Assembly: GCA_963573385.1 (NCBI GenBank)
Contig: CAUYLG010041291.1
Span: 1 to 64,000, forward strand
Direction: 5' to 3'
Length of the DNA: 64,000 nt
From: Cacajao melanocephalus
Lineage: Eukaryota; Chordata; Mammalia; Primates; Pitheciidae
The notes beneath the pieces are model-generated. The model saw nothing but the letters and a program-made list of their open reading frames with translations. It made no database searches and was not told where the DNA came from. Made by a program: the position numbers and the translations under genes. Within the stretch, counting starts at the first letter, position 1, and each line of letters starts with the position of its first letter. Positions 1-15,239 of the stretch are shown in pieces.

Positions 1-140
1 ACTCTCATGCTCTGCTTCTGCACCTGGTTCCTTTTTTCTTAGAAAAGATAATCAGTAATAGTAATGTAAATCTTAATGTTTTCATTCTTTCTTGATAACT
101 ACGGAAAAAGTGCTGATGCATTATGCTCCTTACCTCACTT

Positions 141-466
141 AGGGTGCCAGAAATTCCAACGCCCCTACCTGCATGACACGTGATGTACTTGACCCTATCA
201 CTGCCACGCCCTATCTACCCTGGCCCCGTCTCTGACCACCAAGGCCACGCCCTACCTACCTTGTCCCCAGATTTGCAACTCAATAAAAGTGAGAGCGTCT
301 GGGCATTTGGGGCCACTGCTGGACTCCGCCCTCTGGGTGGCAGTGGACCCCCGGGCCCAAATTCTCTTTTCTCTATCTCTGTGTCTTATGTCTTTTATTT
401 CTACAATTTCTGGTCTCTGCACCAGCCGGGAGGGGCTCACAGAACCCTGTAGGACTGGACCCTACA
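141..466 (+). mobile_element. Endogenous retroviral LTR fragment (class II-like, family uncertain)
   Basis: The right edge ends in CCCTACA, as expected for an LTR terminus. A polyadenylation signal AATAAA lies at 282-287, followed by a region rich in TCTCTGTCT-type pyrimidine runs, which resembles the R/U5 part of an ERVK-like LTR. The left edge is unclear and may be truncated. No retroviral coding sequence follows, so this is a solo or broken LTR. Family assignment is inference only. Bases 1-140 to its left hold nothing I recognise. Confidence 0.55.
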
Positions 467-630
467 TACAATTTTCCAGTCTTTTTCTATGTAAATTATG
501 TATAGTATATAAATGTATGTACACAGACACATTCTTATACACACATATTAATGATGCCAAAATGACACTTATCCTTAATTATTGTATCATGTCATTAAAT
601 ATTCTTTGCACATATAATTTTAATGTATAC
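467..630. other. AT-rich spacer, unassigned
   Basis: AT-rich sequence with TATGTA and ATACACA runs between the LTR and the mariner terminus. It may be an old L1 scrap. No gene signal was seen. Confidence 0.3.
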
Positions 631-758
631 AGGAGGTCTTCAAAAAGTTCATTGGAAATGTGTATTATGAAAAAACCTGCATGAATTTCAATTTTTCTTT
701 TGCATCAAAATAAGGTCATACTAAAGTTATAACATGGTCAAAGAAGATCTCATTTTAG

Positions 759-1060
759 GCAACTGGGCACAGTGGCTCACACCTGTAATCCCAACCCTCT
801 GGGAGGCCAAGGAGGGTGGGTCACTTAAGCCCAGGAGTTCGAGACCAGTTTGGGCAATATAAGGAGACCCCTTTTCTACATAAAATTTAAAAATTAGCCA
901 AGCATGGTGGTGTTCACCTGTGGTCCCAGCTACTTGGAAGGCTGAGGTAGGAGGATCACTTGAGCCCAGGAGGTCCAGGCCGCAGTGAGCCATGATCGTG
1001 CTACTGCACTACAGCCTGAGTGACAGAGCGAGACCCTGTCTCAAAAACAAAAACAAAGAA
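759..1060 (+). mobile_element. Alu (J-type)
   Basis: Full dimer with an old AluJ-like left arm (GCTTAAGCCCAGGAGTTCGAG). It is inserted in the 5' part of the mariner element. A probable TSD of about 10 bp (TTTTAGGCA) is seen near 751-762 and 1067-1076. Confidence 0.9.
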
Positions 1061-1269
1061 ACTAGTTTTAGGCACTAAGAAATATAAGATCTCAGTTTGA
1101 AAAGAGCTCTTATCAGAGCAACACAAATTCTGCTAAAATCGAAGCAAGAACACCTGTCACATGGTAAAGCTTGGGTGGAAGAATGGTGAAATCACTGCTG
1201 CTTTACAAGAAGTATATAGGGAAAATGGCCCCCAAAAAGCAGCAATGTATTATACATGTGGATAATTCT

Positions 1270-1568
1270 TTTATTTTTTATTTTTTGAGATGGAGTTTTG
1301 CTCTTGTTGCCCAGGCTGAAGTGCAATGGCTCAATATTGGCTCACTGCAACCTCCGCTTCTCAGGTTCAAGCAGTTCTCCTGCCTCAGCCTCCTAAATAG
1401 CTGAGATTACAGGTGCCTACCACCACGGTTGGCTAATTTTGTATTTTTAGTAGAAATGGGATTTCTCCATGTTGGTCAAGCTGGTCTCGAACTCCTGACC
1501 TCAGGTGCTCCGCCCGCCTCGGCCTCCCAAAGTGCTGGGATTACAGGCGTGAACCACCATGCCTGGCC
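1270..1568 (-). mobile_element. Alu (S-type)
   Basis: T-rich start, then the complete dimer ending GCCTGGCC. It splits the N-terminal part of the transposase pseudogene. Confidence 0.93.
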
Positions 1569-2033
1569 AACTCATTCTAAGAAGCGGCAAAACAAGGTTG
1601 ATGAAACCTGCAGCGGAAGCCCCTCCACAGCAATTTGTGAAGAAAGATTGAATCTTGTACATGTCTTAATTGAAAAGAACTGATGATCTGCAGCAGAAAG
1701 AACAGCCAACAACACAGACATCTCAACTGGTTCACCTTACACAGTTCTGACTGAAAAATTAAAGTTGAGCAAACTTTCTACTCCATAAGTGGTGAAGCCG
1801 AAGCCATTGTGCCCAGATCAGCTGCAGACACAGCAGGGCTTTCAATGGAAATTTCAAACAAGTGGGATCAAGATCCTGGAGCATTTCTTCAAATAACTGT
1901 AAGGGGAGATGAAACAGTGCTTTCACCAGTGTGATCCTGAAGACAAAGCACAATTAAAGCAATGGCTACCAAGAGGTGAAAGTGGCCCAGTCAGAGCAAA
2001 AGCGGACAACGGGAAAGTCAAGAGCGAAGATCA

Positions 2034-2330
2034 GCTGGGCGCAGTGCCTCACTCTGTAATCCCAGCACTCTGGGAGGCCAAGGTGGATGGATCGGTTGAG
2101 CTCAGGGGTTCAAGATCAGCCTGGGCAACATGGTGAAACCCCATCTCTACAAAAAATACAAAAATTAGCCAGGCGTGGTGGCATGCACCTATAGTCCCAG
2201 CTACTCGGGAGGCTGAGGTGGGAGGATCATTTGAGCTTGGGAAGTTAAGGCTCCGGTGAACCATATTCATGCCACTGCCCTCCAGCCTGGGTGACAAAGT
2301 GAGACCCTGTCTCAAAAAATAAAAATAAAA
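2034..2330 (+). mobile_element. Alu with TSD
   Basis: Dimeric Alu with an A-rich tail containing TAAAAATAAAA. TSD AGAGCRAAGATCA lies at 2020-2033 and after 2330. It is inserted just after the frameshifted PEDKAQ block of the transposase. Confidence 0.92.
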
Positions 2331-2438
2331 GAGCAAAGATCATGGCAACTGTTTTCTGAGATGCTCCAGGCATTTTGCCTGTTGACTTTCCAGAGGGCCA
2401 AAGAACCATAATATCTGCTAATTATGAGAGTGTTTTGA

Positions 2439-3305
<867 letters not shown>

Positions 3306-3541
3306 ATTAACACATTTTAAAATATTTAAAGGGAAATAATTTTCTTCAGTTAATAATATTTAAAAGACTGCATTAACACACTTAAATTCCCAGGACGCCC
3401 AGTTCCTTAAGGATGGACTACATGGCTGGTATCATTTACAGAAGTGTTTGGAACTTGATGGAGCTTATGTTAAGAAATAAGTTTATATTTTTTATTTATA
3501 TCTTTTAATCTCATTTTTTCACAAACTTTACGAAGTCCCCC

Positions 3542-4509
3542 TATACATGCACAGTCATAGAAATATACCAACCAGAGGTAACCACTCCCCTCACTCTGGA
3601 CATGTGAGCTGGTTCTAATCTTTCTCTGCTATGTCCCATGCTGCAGTGAACATCCTGTATAGAAATGCTGAGAGCAGGTTTTAATCATGGGATTGGGGAG
3701 CACACACAGGAATGCCAATGTCTGGGGGCAGAGGGGCAGTGAGAAGCGAGTGTCATCCACCGGGGACACACGAAGAACGAGGAGACCTAGGGCACTGCAA
3801 CCTTCCAGGATCGTACAGCGTGGGCTGCAGCTGGCCCTCACTGAGTGGCACATGAGACGTGACAGGCAGGTGCTGTTTGCTGGGCAGAGTAACTTCGTTA
3901 GTGCCATCTTCCCTCTATAACAATAGCTCGCATTCTGTGACGGATCGACTGTCTGCACTGCTGTCTCTGAGAGTGAGCTGTGCCCACAGCCCCCACAGGC
4001 GCTCCCATGCACTGCTAGGGCAGAGGAGCCCACGCCCTGGCCACGACTGCACAGGCAAAGGTTTGGCCTGATACAAAGGTGGCCATTTATGGGCTGGATA
4101 TGTAAGAGGGGTAGCACAGCAAAAAGACTGCCCAGTGGAGACCTTCTGCAATGGACCAAGACTTACTGAGCCCATCAGATTGTCTCTCATGGACTGCCTG
4201 AAAACCAGAGGATCACAGAGTGGGCTGTAGGCGTAGGAGAAGGTAGTGGGCAGGGACCAGGAGGTGGAAGCCAAGAGGTAGCAGAAGACATCAGGCAGAA
4301 AGGTTCGTAATTGGTCTTGGCCTGAGTCTCCAAGGACTCCAGAAAGAGGTTCTTCTCCTCCAGGAAGGCTGCTCTTTGTCTGCTGAGGCCCTCCCTGGCT
4401 TCCCATCCTGCTGCTTAGCTTTACAATAAAGCCTTATCACTAGAGGTAACCAGAGCGGGTCTGCATTCCCTGCAGCCTGCAGGACCCTCACTGCGCATGT
4501 GCGGACAGC
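3542..4509. other. Mostly single-copy sequence
   Basis: No recognised gene. Around 3590-3680 the phrase CATGCTGCAGTGAACATCCTGTAT resembles weakly preserved old L1-type sequence. From 3700 to 4500 the DNA is moderately GC-rich, with overlapping open frames on both strands (for example 3629-4159 minus) that show no known domain and no splice or codon pattern I can defend. Confidence 0.4.
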
Positions 4510-4650
4510 ACTTTACAGTTTACATGGTGCTTTTGCAGGCATTCTCTCATCACAACAAACGTGAGAGGGAGAACACCTTATCCCCATGATATAGATGAAG
4601 AAACTGATGTTCAGAGAGGATCTGAGTCCACTGGCAGGTAGATTAGGGAG
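4510..4650 (-). mobile_element. MIR fragment
   Basis: Contains the antisense MIR core (TTATCCCC..ATATAGATGAAGAAACTGA..TTCAGAGAGG). Old tRNA-derived SINE. Confidence 0.7.
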
Positions 4651-4884
4651 CAGAAACTCAGAACCAGGTTTGCTGACCTCACGTCCAGGCTGTTTTCATC
4701 ACACTGAGTCGTCTCCCCTTCCCTCCCAGAAGATGCCTTCACTGTGCTGTGCTGCCACTGCTGCTAGCCTTCTCTGTTTGAAGATGAACTGGCCTTAGTT
4801 ACTTCATGTGTTTCAACTTGTCTACTGCAACTCAATGTTGTAATGCATGAGGGCTGAGTAGTAACATAATGCATGAGGGCTGCA

Positions 4885-4950
4885 CAGGTTTTCTGTCCAT
4901 AGTGTCCAGCACTTGTGAGCATACAGTAGGTGCTCAATAAGTGCTGATGG
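4885..4950 (+). mobile_element. L2 or MIR 3'-end fragment
   Basis: Carries the shared L2/MIR tail phrase CAGTAGGTGCTCAATAAGTG. Confidence 0.55.
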
Positions 4951-4954
4951 CTCC

Positions 4955-5062
4955 CAATGCAGCTTTGAAAAATGTAGAGGACCTCCAAGTATGAATTAGG
5001 ATTCTCTGGAGATTTGAAAAGCTCCCCAGGTGTCTGATCACATCCTAGTTTGAAAATCACAG
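4955..5062 (+). mobile_element. MER20/MER5-like hAT fragment
   Basis: AAAAGCTCCCCAGGTG followed by TTTGAAAATCACAG matches the 3' half of a short hAT MITE of the MER20/MER5 kind. Confidence 0.5.
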
Positions 5063-5067
5063 ATATC

Positions 5068-5419
<352 letters not shown>

Positions 5420-5547
5420 TTAACATGGAAAGTTTAAATTACGTGCAGTAGAAAGATACACAGTCCAGTTTAGAAAGAGCGTCTATAGAAAACCGGTTTG
5501 GGTATTTAAAGGGGAGAGCTCCAGTTTGCTTGAATATTCACTATGTT

Positions 5548-5924
<377 letters not shown>

Positions 5925-5983
5925 CTATAGTGATTGCTTCATCACACTACACGGACGGGGTCCAATCCTCCAACTTGTGTGCT

Positions 5984-6070
5984 GCATAGTAGTTAACGGC
6001 ACAGATTTTGGAGCCAGGCTTGCTGGGTTCAAATCCTGGCTCTGCCACCACTGAGTTGTGTTTATTATGC
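5984..6070 (+). mobile_element. MIR 5' fragment
   Basis: The sense MIR 5' region is clear: TAGTTAACGGCACAGATTTT, GGAGCCAGGC, then GGGTTCAAATCCTGGCTCTG. The tRNA-like A and B boxes are part of the SINE, not a tRNA gene. Confidence 0.8.
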
Positions 6071-6085
6071 AATTCTGTATACTAT

Positions 6086-7644
<1,559 letters not shown>

Positions 7645-7966
7645 AGAAAGCATGCCATCAGAGGCCTTTGAGACAGGAGAGACCCTGCCACATGAACAGT
7701 AGGTTAGGATCTGAACAGGAGCGTGACCTAATCAAAGAAAGAGAGCAACAGATTTGTCAGGCTTGCAAACAAACAGGAAGAGGGCATCCTAGAGTTACTT
7801 TATCCTCCGACCCTACTTGAATTTCCTAGCCTGGGACGAAAAGTGCTGCATGTCACATACACACAGCCCCCACCAAAAACACACATGAAAAAGGCTCTCA
7901 TATTCTATCAGACTGTCAGGGTCAACCCATAAGGCCTTATCTACTACATAGGCACATGTAAAATTA

Positions 7967-8643
<677 letters not shown>

Positions 8644-8869
8644 AAGAAAGTCCAGGGTCACATGGTTGATTCATCTAATGCCGGTGTCTGAGTGCCCTCC
8701 ATTGAACCACACTGCTAGGCCAGAACTCACTGAGAATGACAGGCCAAGGCAAGAAAGGGACAAGTCAGAGGGCTGAGATCTGGAAAAGAGAGGCTGTCTC
8801 GCAGCCTCTTGTTCAACCTCGGCTCTGCCCTCAACCTTCCTGTACCCTTATGCTTTGGGTGTACCCTTG

Positions 8870-9135
8870 TAAACCCCAGAGTTGGGATTTGTTCTTTATC
8901 CATTCTGACAATCTATCTCTTAATAGGAGCATTTAGTCCATTTTTATTTAATGTAATTACAGATTCATATGGGATTAGATCTACTCAGTGCTTGCTATTG
9001 GTTTCATCTGTTCTACGTTCCTTTTTCTCTCCTTTTTCTCCTTTTGGTATTGGGGGGGGTTATTTGTTATGTTTTAGGTTTTTCTTTTTGCTATTGAATT
9101 TTTCCATTAGTTGAGAGGTTATATGTCCTCTTCTG
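8870..9135 (-). mobile_element. L1 fragment (antisense, ORF2 region)
   Basis: TTTATCCATTCTGACAATCT and the following TAATAGGAGCATTTAGTCCA match antisense L1 ORF2. No open frame. Confidence 0.7.
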
Positions 9136-9169
9136 TTTGGCCTCGCCCTCAATTCAATTTTTTGAGGAG

Positions 9170-9222
9170 TGAGAAAGAGAGAGAGAGTGTGTGTGTGTGG
9201 GGTGTGTGTGTGTGTGTGTGTA
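9170..9222. repeat. (GA)n(GT)n microsatellite
   Basis: A GAGAGAGAGA block is followed by two GTGTGT blocks separated by GGGG. Confidence 0.9.
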
Positions 9223-9256
9223 AAGTGTTTTGTACCACTAGTCCTATAGCTTGGGA

Positions 9257-9440
9257 TGGTGTTAGGCAGGCCTAGGTTAGAACCCTGGCTCTGGCACATT
9301 CTAAAAATGTGTATTCCTTCTAGCTGCTTTCCCCTAAGCCTCAGTTTCCCTATCTGTTAAACATGGATGATGGAACCTAACAGCTTATTGTGACACTTCA
9401 GTGAGTTATGGGACGCCAAGTGCCCTGCCTAACCGCACAG
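9257..9440 (+). mobile_element. MIR
   Basis: Near complete sense MIR: AGAACCCTGGCTCTGGCAC, then GCCTCAGTTTCCCTATCTGT, then the 3' portion. Confidence 0.75.
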
Positions 9441-10224
9441 AAAAGGGGCTCGACAAATACTTCTCCCCTTCCCTTCTCTAGACTTTGCATTTCTGTGTCC
9501 AGGAAGAATTGGCCCTGGATGGAAGCTGCCCAAGAGCCTCGCTGCATAGCTTGGCTTGACCGTAGGAAACCTTCCCAGAAGAAATCTCTCTGGAATGAGA
9601 TGTTCCCAGGGTACAAATGGTCTGTAGCATCATCAGTGGACAGCACCGCCTCAGTCTGGGAAGTGGGAGGCTGCTGGGAAATTCTGCTGAAATGGAGGAG
9701 GGATGGGGTGTAATGATCAGTGTCCCAAGGGAGCCAAAGAAGTGGAGAGGATTGCCCAACAGTGTGTGTGTCTCCAGCCCTGCCCAGGAAGAGGGGCCTG
9801 ACTGGAGAGTGGCGGCCTCCTCTTCTCGGAGGCAGGTGTGTCCTCTTGGAGAGCAGAGCAGTGACTCACCAGACTGCCACAGCTTGTTATAAATATCCCC
9901 CGAGACACCTAACTCCCTCGGCCCTGATTCTATATTAGCACAAGCTGCGCTCCATTATTCCATAATTAATTAGGTTTCCTAGGCACCTCAAGACTGGAAG
10001 AGGGTGTCCCAACCTGCTGTGGACACAAATATTACAAACTACGTGGCAGCCCACACCCCCAACTGTGAATTGAAAAGCCAGTGCCTGGGAGCACTCTGTC
10101 TCCGTTGCTCTCATCTATTTACCTATTTACAAATCAGCATTGGGTGAATTTTGCAAGGTGAGGGCCAGCCAAATGTCCCCTGTTTGAATAATCCTAAAAT
10201 TTCAGAGACAGATCCAGTAATCCA
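9441..10224. other. Single-copy stretch with short open frames
   Basis: Moderately GC-rich to 9850, then AT-rich. Several overlapping frames of 60-100 codons exist on both strands, but none has a domain I recognise. Composition alone explains them. Confidence 0.35.
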
Positions 10225-10350
10225 AACCAACCTCACATTTACTTAACCCCTTTAGGGAAACTGAGGCCCCAAGAGGGGATGAGGATCCATACCTCAGAAT
10301 GAGACCAGCAGTGGCTGGGTGGGAACTCAAAGCTCCCTGCCTTACCATTG
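10225..10350 (-). mobile_element. MIR fragment (diverged)
   Basis: GGGAAACTGAGGCCCCAAGAG and GGTGGGAACTCAAAG correspond to antisense MIR core and 5' part. Confidence 0.5.
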
Positions 10351-10433
10351 CTTCAACTCTCAAAGCCCCGGTTTTCTCTCTGTGCATAGGGGTAACAGTG
10401 CCTGCCCTGAAGAAAGACAGTCAGGAGCACTGA

Positions 10434-10793
<360 letters not shown>

Positions 10794-10934
10794 TCCCTCC
10801 TGCATTCTTTCTCTTCCCTGACCAAGCTCTTTCTCTGTGTCCTTCCATTACACCTGGAAATGGATGAGCATGAAAGATGAGGATTAGAAATTGGATTTCA
10901 TCCGAAGCAACTCTAGGTTTCAGTAACAACAATA

Positions 10935-11007
10935 GACACCATCTACCCAACACCTGCCGTGCATTAGTCACTGTTCCCCATACCTCAACTCATTTAATCC
11001 TGTAAGC
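10935..11007 (-). mobile_element. MIR or L2-type fragment
   Basis: Includes TGCATTAGTCACTGTTCCCC and ACTCATTTAATCCTG, typical of antisense MIR 3' part. Confidence 0.5.
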
Positions 11008-11008
11008 C

Positions 11009-11780
11009 TGAGCTGTCCAATATGGTAGCCACTAGCCATATGTGACTATCAAGCACTAGTACAACTGAGGGAAATGCATATTTTACATTTTATTTTAAAT
11101 TTAAAAACTGACGATTCCCTTATCAGAAAACTTTTAAGTATGTTTGGAACCACTTGGGTATGTGAGTCTACTGTTTCCACTCTACATTTTGTGAATGTCT
11201 AACTGCAGATCAAGTATGTCCAGGAAAAATGTAGTGTCCAAACTGGGATGTGCTGTAAGCTTAAAATCCACACAGGTTTAGGAGACTTACCATTAAAAAA
11301 GAGAATGTGGGCCGGGCACAGTGGCTCATGCCTGTAATCCCAGCACTTCGGGAGGCTGAGGCAGGCGGATTACCTGAGGTCAGGCATTCAAGACCAGCCT
11401 GGTCAACATGGTGAAACCCCATCTCTACTAAAAATACAATAATTAGACTGGCATGGTGGGGGGCACCTGTAATCCCAGCTATTTGGGAGGCTGAGGCAGG
11501 AGAATTGCTTGAACTCGGGAGGCGGAGGTGGCAGTCCCCGCTATTGCACCCCTGCCTGGGCAACAAGAGCAAAATTCCGTCTCAAAAAAAAAAAAAGAGA
11601 GTGTGAAATATCTCATTCATTATGTTTTTTATATTGATTAGCACTGATGTTACAATATTTTGGATATATTTGCTTAAATGAAGTATATTATTAATACTAT
11701 TTGTTTCTCTTTACTTTTTAAAGTGTGCCTAATAGAAAATTTAAATCACGTATGTGTTGGAAAATCTGGTGAAATCTGAA
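11009..11780. mobile_element. hAT-type DNA transposon remnant, split by an Alu
   Basis: GAGCTGTCCAATATGGTAGC followed by CACTAGCCATATGTGACTAT matches one end of a CAGTGCTGTCCAATA-type MITE. After the Alu, AT-rich interior sequence continues. A related copy lies at 20218-20721. Confidence 0.55.
11309..11599 (+). mobile_element. Alu with TSD
   Basis: TSD AAAAAAGAGARTGTG on both sides. The right arm has a deletion near 11535-11550 (GGCAGTCCCCGCTATTGCACC). Confidence 0.92.
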
Positions 11781-11849
11781 AAATGTCTGTAGTTTAATAG
11801 TATTGTGCCAATGTTAATTTCTCAGTTTTTGCAAATGTACCTTGGCTAT

Positions 11850-11965
11850 GCAAGATGTCAACCTTAGGAGAAGCAGGTGAAGGGTTTACTGGAACATACT
11901 CTACTATCTTTGCAGCTTTTCTATAAATCTAATATTATTCCAGAATTAAAAGTGTAAAATACCCA
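11850..11965 (+). mobile_element. L1M 3'-end fragment
   Basis: Ends TATTATTCCAGAATTAAAAG, the usual terminal phrase of old L1M 3' UTRs. Confidence 0.5.
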
Positions 11966-12034
11966 CCCCAAATTACATATATAATTACATTAATTTCTAT
12001 TGGAGAAACATATAACTCTATTATATTTCTTTGG

Positions 12035-12309
12035 TTTTTTTTTTTTTGAGACAGAGTCTTACTCTGTCACCCAGGCTGGCATGATCTCGGCCTCTGCCTC
12101 CCAGGTTCAAGCGATTTTCCTGCTTCAGCCTTTCTAGTAACTGGGATTACAGGCGCCCACCACCACCCCCAGCTAATTTTTGTATTTTTAGTAGAGACAG
12201 GGTTTCGCCATGTTGACCAGGCTGGTCTCAAACTCCCGACTTCGGGTGATCTGCCCACCTCGGCCTCCCAAAGTGCTGGGATTACAGGTGTGAGCCACCG
12301 TGCTTGGCT
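12035..12309 (-). mobile_element. Alu with TSD and right-arm deletion
   Basis: TSD AACTCTATTRTATTT on both sides. About 25 bp are missing after CCCAGGCTGGCATGATCTCGG. Confidence 0.9.
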
Positions 12310-12349
12310 GAACTCTATTGTATTTTTATTACAGAACCTAAAATAGTTC

Positions 12350-12430
12350 TTTCTGTAAGAGGTATTATCCTCATCTTATTGATGAGGAAAGTGGTGCTCA
12401 AAGAAGTTAAGTAGCTGGGGTTTGGAACCA
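12350..12430 (-). mobile_element. MIR core fragment
   Basis: TATTATCCTCATCTTATTGATGAGGAAAG is antisense MIR core. Confidence 0.65.
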
Positions 12431-13732
12431 TCTATTTATTGTGAAGCCTTTATACTTTCTGCAATAGTTCCTTGGCTTCTACCTTAGTGGCTGGCACCCA
12501 CTAGATCTGAGAATTTTCTTAATGTGGCCTCTTCAGAGGGCACTAGGGTGGGTACGTGGATCCCCTTGCTGTGGTGGGCAGGGGCTGGAGATGGAGAACA
12601 GAGACAGGAGAATCTGGTGGGTACCATTTTTGTGGGACCAACTTAAGGTCTAAGGCTGTAGGATAAAGGGGAAGGGCTGGTAGATTCTTATATTCGATCA
12701 ACTAGTTGGTTTCTTTGATCTCTGCCTGACTTTGGAAAGGATCTTAGGAGCATCTGCTGCTGTAGCAAAGAAAGAACTGGCAGGGCTGATAGAGCCTTAG
12801 ATTCACAGGCACCAAAGGGAAAAATAATGGCGCCAGTGGGGTAGAGCCAGGAATCTGTGCATGTCCCCATGTAGGGAAAAGGCAGCAGGCAGCAGGCAAG
12901 CTCTGTTTCCAAGGTGCCTCATTTCTCTTCCTCCCCTCTAACTTCAGACTGGGAGTTCTCCTTCCAACGTAGAAAACCTGTCTCCTGACCCGCAGTCACA
13001 AGGCTCGGGCACCACAAGGCTAGGCAACCCCATTCCTGTCTAGTCCTTATTTGCAACATGTCCTGAGACTGCCCCCAGCCCCAGGCCTCCCCAAGAGCAA
13101 GAGCACTATGCTTGGAATCCTGAGTACCTGCCTCTCTGCCAGACCCACCCCCTTCAGCCTGAAAGGCCTCTGCCAGCCAGGGCACAACTCTGCTGCACCC
13201 AGAGGGGCCAGAGCCAGCCCAGCCAGCAAGCAGCGCACCGTCTGCGGCCAGCCGCCCACCACCTACCCACTTCCAGATGTCTCAGAGGAGCCCTGGCTGC
13301 CTCGGAGCCTGCATGGGCAGCCCTGTCCTGACATGCCCCTTCCCCTTTGCTGCCCTGCCGCACACTCTGTCTCGCGGTGGCCAGATGTGCCGGCTTTGGT
13401 GTGGTGGTTCCTAATGAGGTCCAGATGTGCAGCCTGGCCTGGGCCAGCACCGGCTGCTACCAAAGGAGAGGGAGGCCCTGTGAGGGAGCAGCCAGGCTGC
13501 AGCTGGCCGCAGCGGTGCTGGAGGAGGAATGCTCTGGGAAGGATTCCCACTGGAATATGAGCTCTCGGGATATCTCTGCCTAAATAAGGACCTGGCTTTT
13601 TCTTGGAGCTGGAAGCCCCAGCTCCTCTAGGTGCAGTAGCACTATGAAAGTGTCTTTAACTATCCCTGGATCCTTTTCTTGACAACTGGCTTTTTCTTTT
13701 TTCTTTTTTTACTAATTATAAAAGTTATATAG
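12431..13732. other. GC-rich Alu-free stretch
   Basis: About 1.3 kb with no recognised repeat. GC content is highest at 13040-13560, where frames of 169 codons (plus, 13051-13560) and about 95-98 codons (minus) overlap. The proteins are Pro/Ala/Cys-rich and show no domain. CpG density is modest, so this is not a strong island. It could hold an exon or enhancer, but nothing seen here proves it. Confidence 0.35.
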
Positions 13733-13891
13733 AACCGGGCATGGTGGCACGTGCCTGTAATCCCGGCTACTTGGGAGGCTAGGGCAGGAAGATGACTTGA
13801 GTTCAAAAGTTCCAGGTTGTAATGGTGCTATAATTGTGGCTATGAATAGCCACTGAACTCCAGCATGGTCAACAAGGTGAGACCTCATCTC

Positions 13892-14495
13892 TTTTTTTTT
13901 TTTTTTTTTTGAGATGGAGCCTCACTCTGTCACCCAGTCTGGAGTGCAATGGAGCAATCTCGGCTCACTGCAACCTCCGCATCCCACGTTAAAGTGATTC
14001 TCCTGCCTCAGTCTCCTGAGTAGCTGGGATTACAGGTGCGTGCCACCATGCCTAGCCAATTTATTTATTTATTTATTTAAATATGGAGTCTCATTCTGTC
14101 ACCCAGGCTGGAGTACACTGGAGAGATCTTGGCCCACTGCAGCCTCTGCCTCCCGGGTTCAAACGATTCTCCTGCCTCAGCCTCCTGACTAGCTGGGATT
14201 ATAGGCACACACCACCACGCCCAGCTAATTTTCTATTTTTAGTAGAGACAGTATTTTACCATGTTGGTCATGCTGGTCTCAAATTCCTGACCTCAGGTAA
14301 TCCGTCCACCTCCACCTCCCAAAGTGCTGGGATTACAGGCGTGAGCCACCACGCCTGGCAGCCAATTTTTGTATTTTTAGTAGAGACGGGGTTTCACCAT
14401 GTTGACCAGGTTAGTCTCGAACTTCTGACCTCATGATCCACCCATCTTGGCCTCCCAAACTGCTGGGGTTACAGGCGTGAGCCACCATGCCCAGC
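13892..14495 (-). mobile_element. Outer Alu of a nested pair
   Basis: Inserted in the monomer with TSD GAGACCYCATCTCT (before 13892 and at 14497-14510). It is itself interrupted at the central GCCAATT by another Alu (14061-14360). Confidence 0.9.
14061..14360 (-). mobile_element. Inner Alu
   Basis: Starts with a (TTTA)n tail and ends GCCTGGCA. TSD GCCAATT lies at 14055-14061 and 14361-14367. Confidence 0.9.
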
Positions 14496-14519
14496 TGAGA
14501 CCCCATCTCTTAAAAAAAA

Positions 14520-15239
14520 GGTTATATACGGTGATGGAAGGCAATTTAGAAAACCCAAATAACCTAAAAGATGAAAACAAAAAAGAAAATAAAAATTGCC
14601 TATAATCCCATGGCCTCAACCACTGTTAAAGTTCTGGCATGCATCCTGCTAGACATTTTCCAAATACAAATATACATAAGTTTGTTTATTTAAATCATGC
14701 TGCAAAGACTCTCAAACTCTGCATTTTTCACTCAGCTCTTTCCACTTGCGTCTCCTACACAGGTATTTCCCAAATTGGCTCCACAGAACACTAGGACCAT
14801 TTTGCTATTAATTGGGAGTCTTCCACCAACTGTTTGAGACGCACAGGCTCACGCCAGCTTAAATGGGCTTCTTTGCTGAAGGACTTCTTGGAGTCTCTAA
14901 TTTACTAATGTGTGTTCTGAATCATCAGGCAGAGACTGGCACTTCTTAAACACATTTCACCACGAAATCCCTTGAGGGATCCTCTTGGGGCTTGAGTCTG
15001 TGGAACATCATGTAGGAAATGCATTATTCACGGCTGCAGAGAAGCCAATTGCACGCATACGCCATGGTTTATTCCCGCGTCCCTCAGTGGAGGAACACTA
15101 CTATGGTTGTTTTCAGCTTACTGCTCTTAGAAATAATGCTGTGATGATGAACGTTCTCACATTTCCATCTTTGTTGTACGGAAACATTCCAAGAAATGGA
15201 ACTGTTACTCATACTGAAGACCTTTCTAAACTCTGCTTC
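14520..15239. other. Old, diverged sequence, partly L1-like
   Basis: 14590-14700 and 15100-15220 contain phrases such as AATAATGCTGTGATGATGAAC that recall old LINE 3' regions. 14760-14980 is unassigned. No gene signal. Confidence 0.35.

Larger units (their letters stand above)
13735..14519 (+). mobile_element. 7SL-derived monomer (FAM/FLAM-like), split by nested Alus
   Basis: The body runs 13735-13891 and resumes at 14496. It keeps the 7SL-like phrase GCTATGAATAGCCACTGAAC, which ordinary Alu right arms lack, so it looks like an early 7SL-type monomer. A short A-tail at 14511-14519 is followed by GTTATATA, which matches AGTTATATA before the element (about 13722-13731) as its TSD. Confidence 0.7.

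Noticed and set aside
141..466. Retroviral coding region near the LTR
   Set aside because: No gag, pro, pol or env homology was found on either side of the LTR fragment.
5984..6070. tRNA-like A and B boxes
   Set aside because: They belong to a MIR SINE; no cloverleaf or anticodon arm can be drawn. The same applies to the other MIRs.
13051..13560. 169-codon frame as a gene
   Set aside because: No recognisable domain, no Kozak or splice support, and overlapping frames of similar length on the other strand suggest GC composition.
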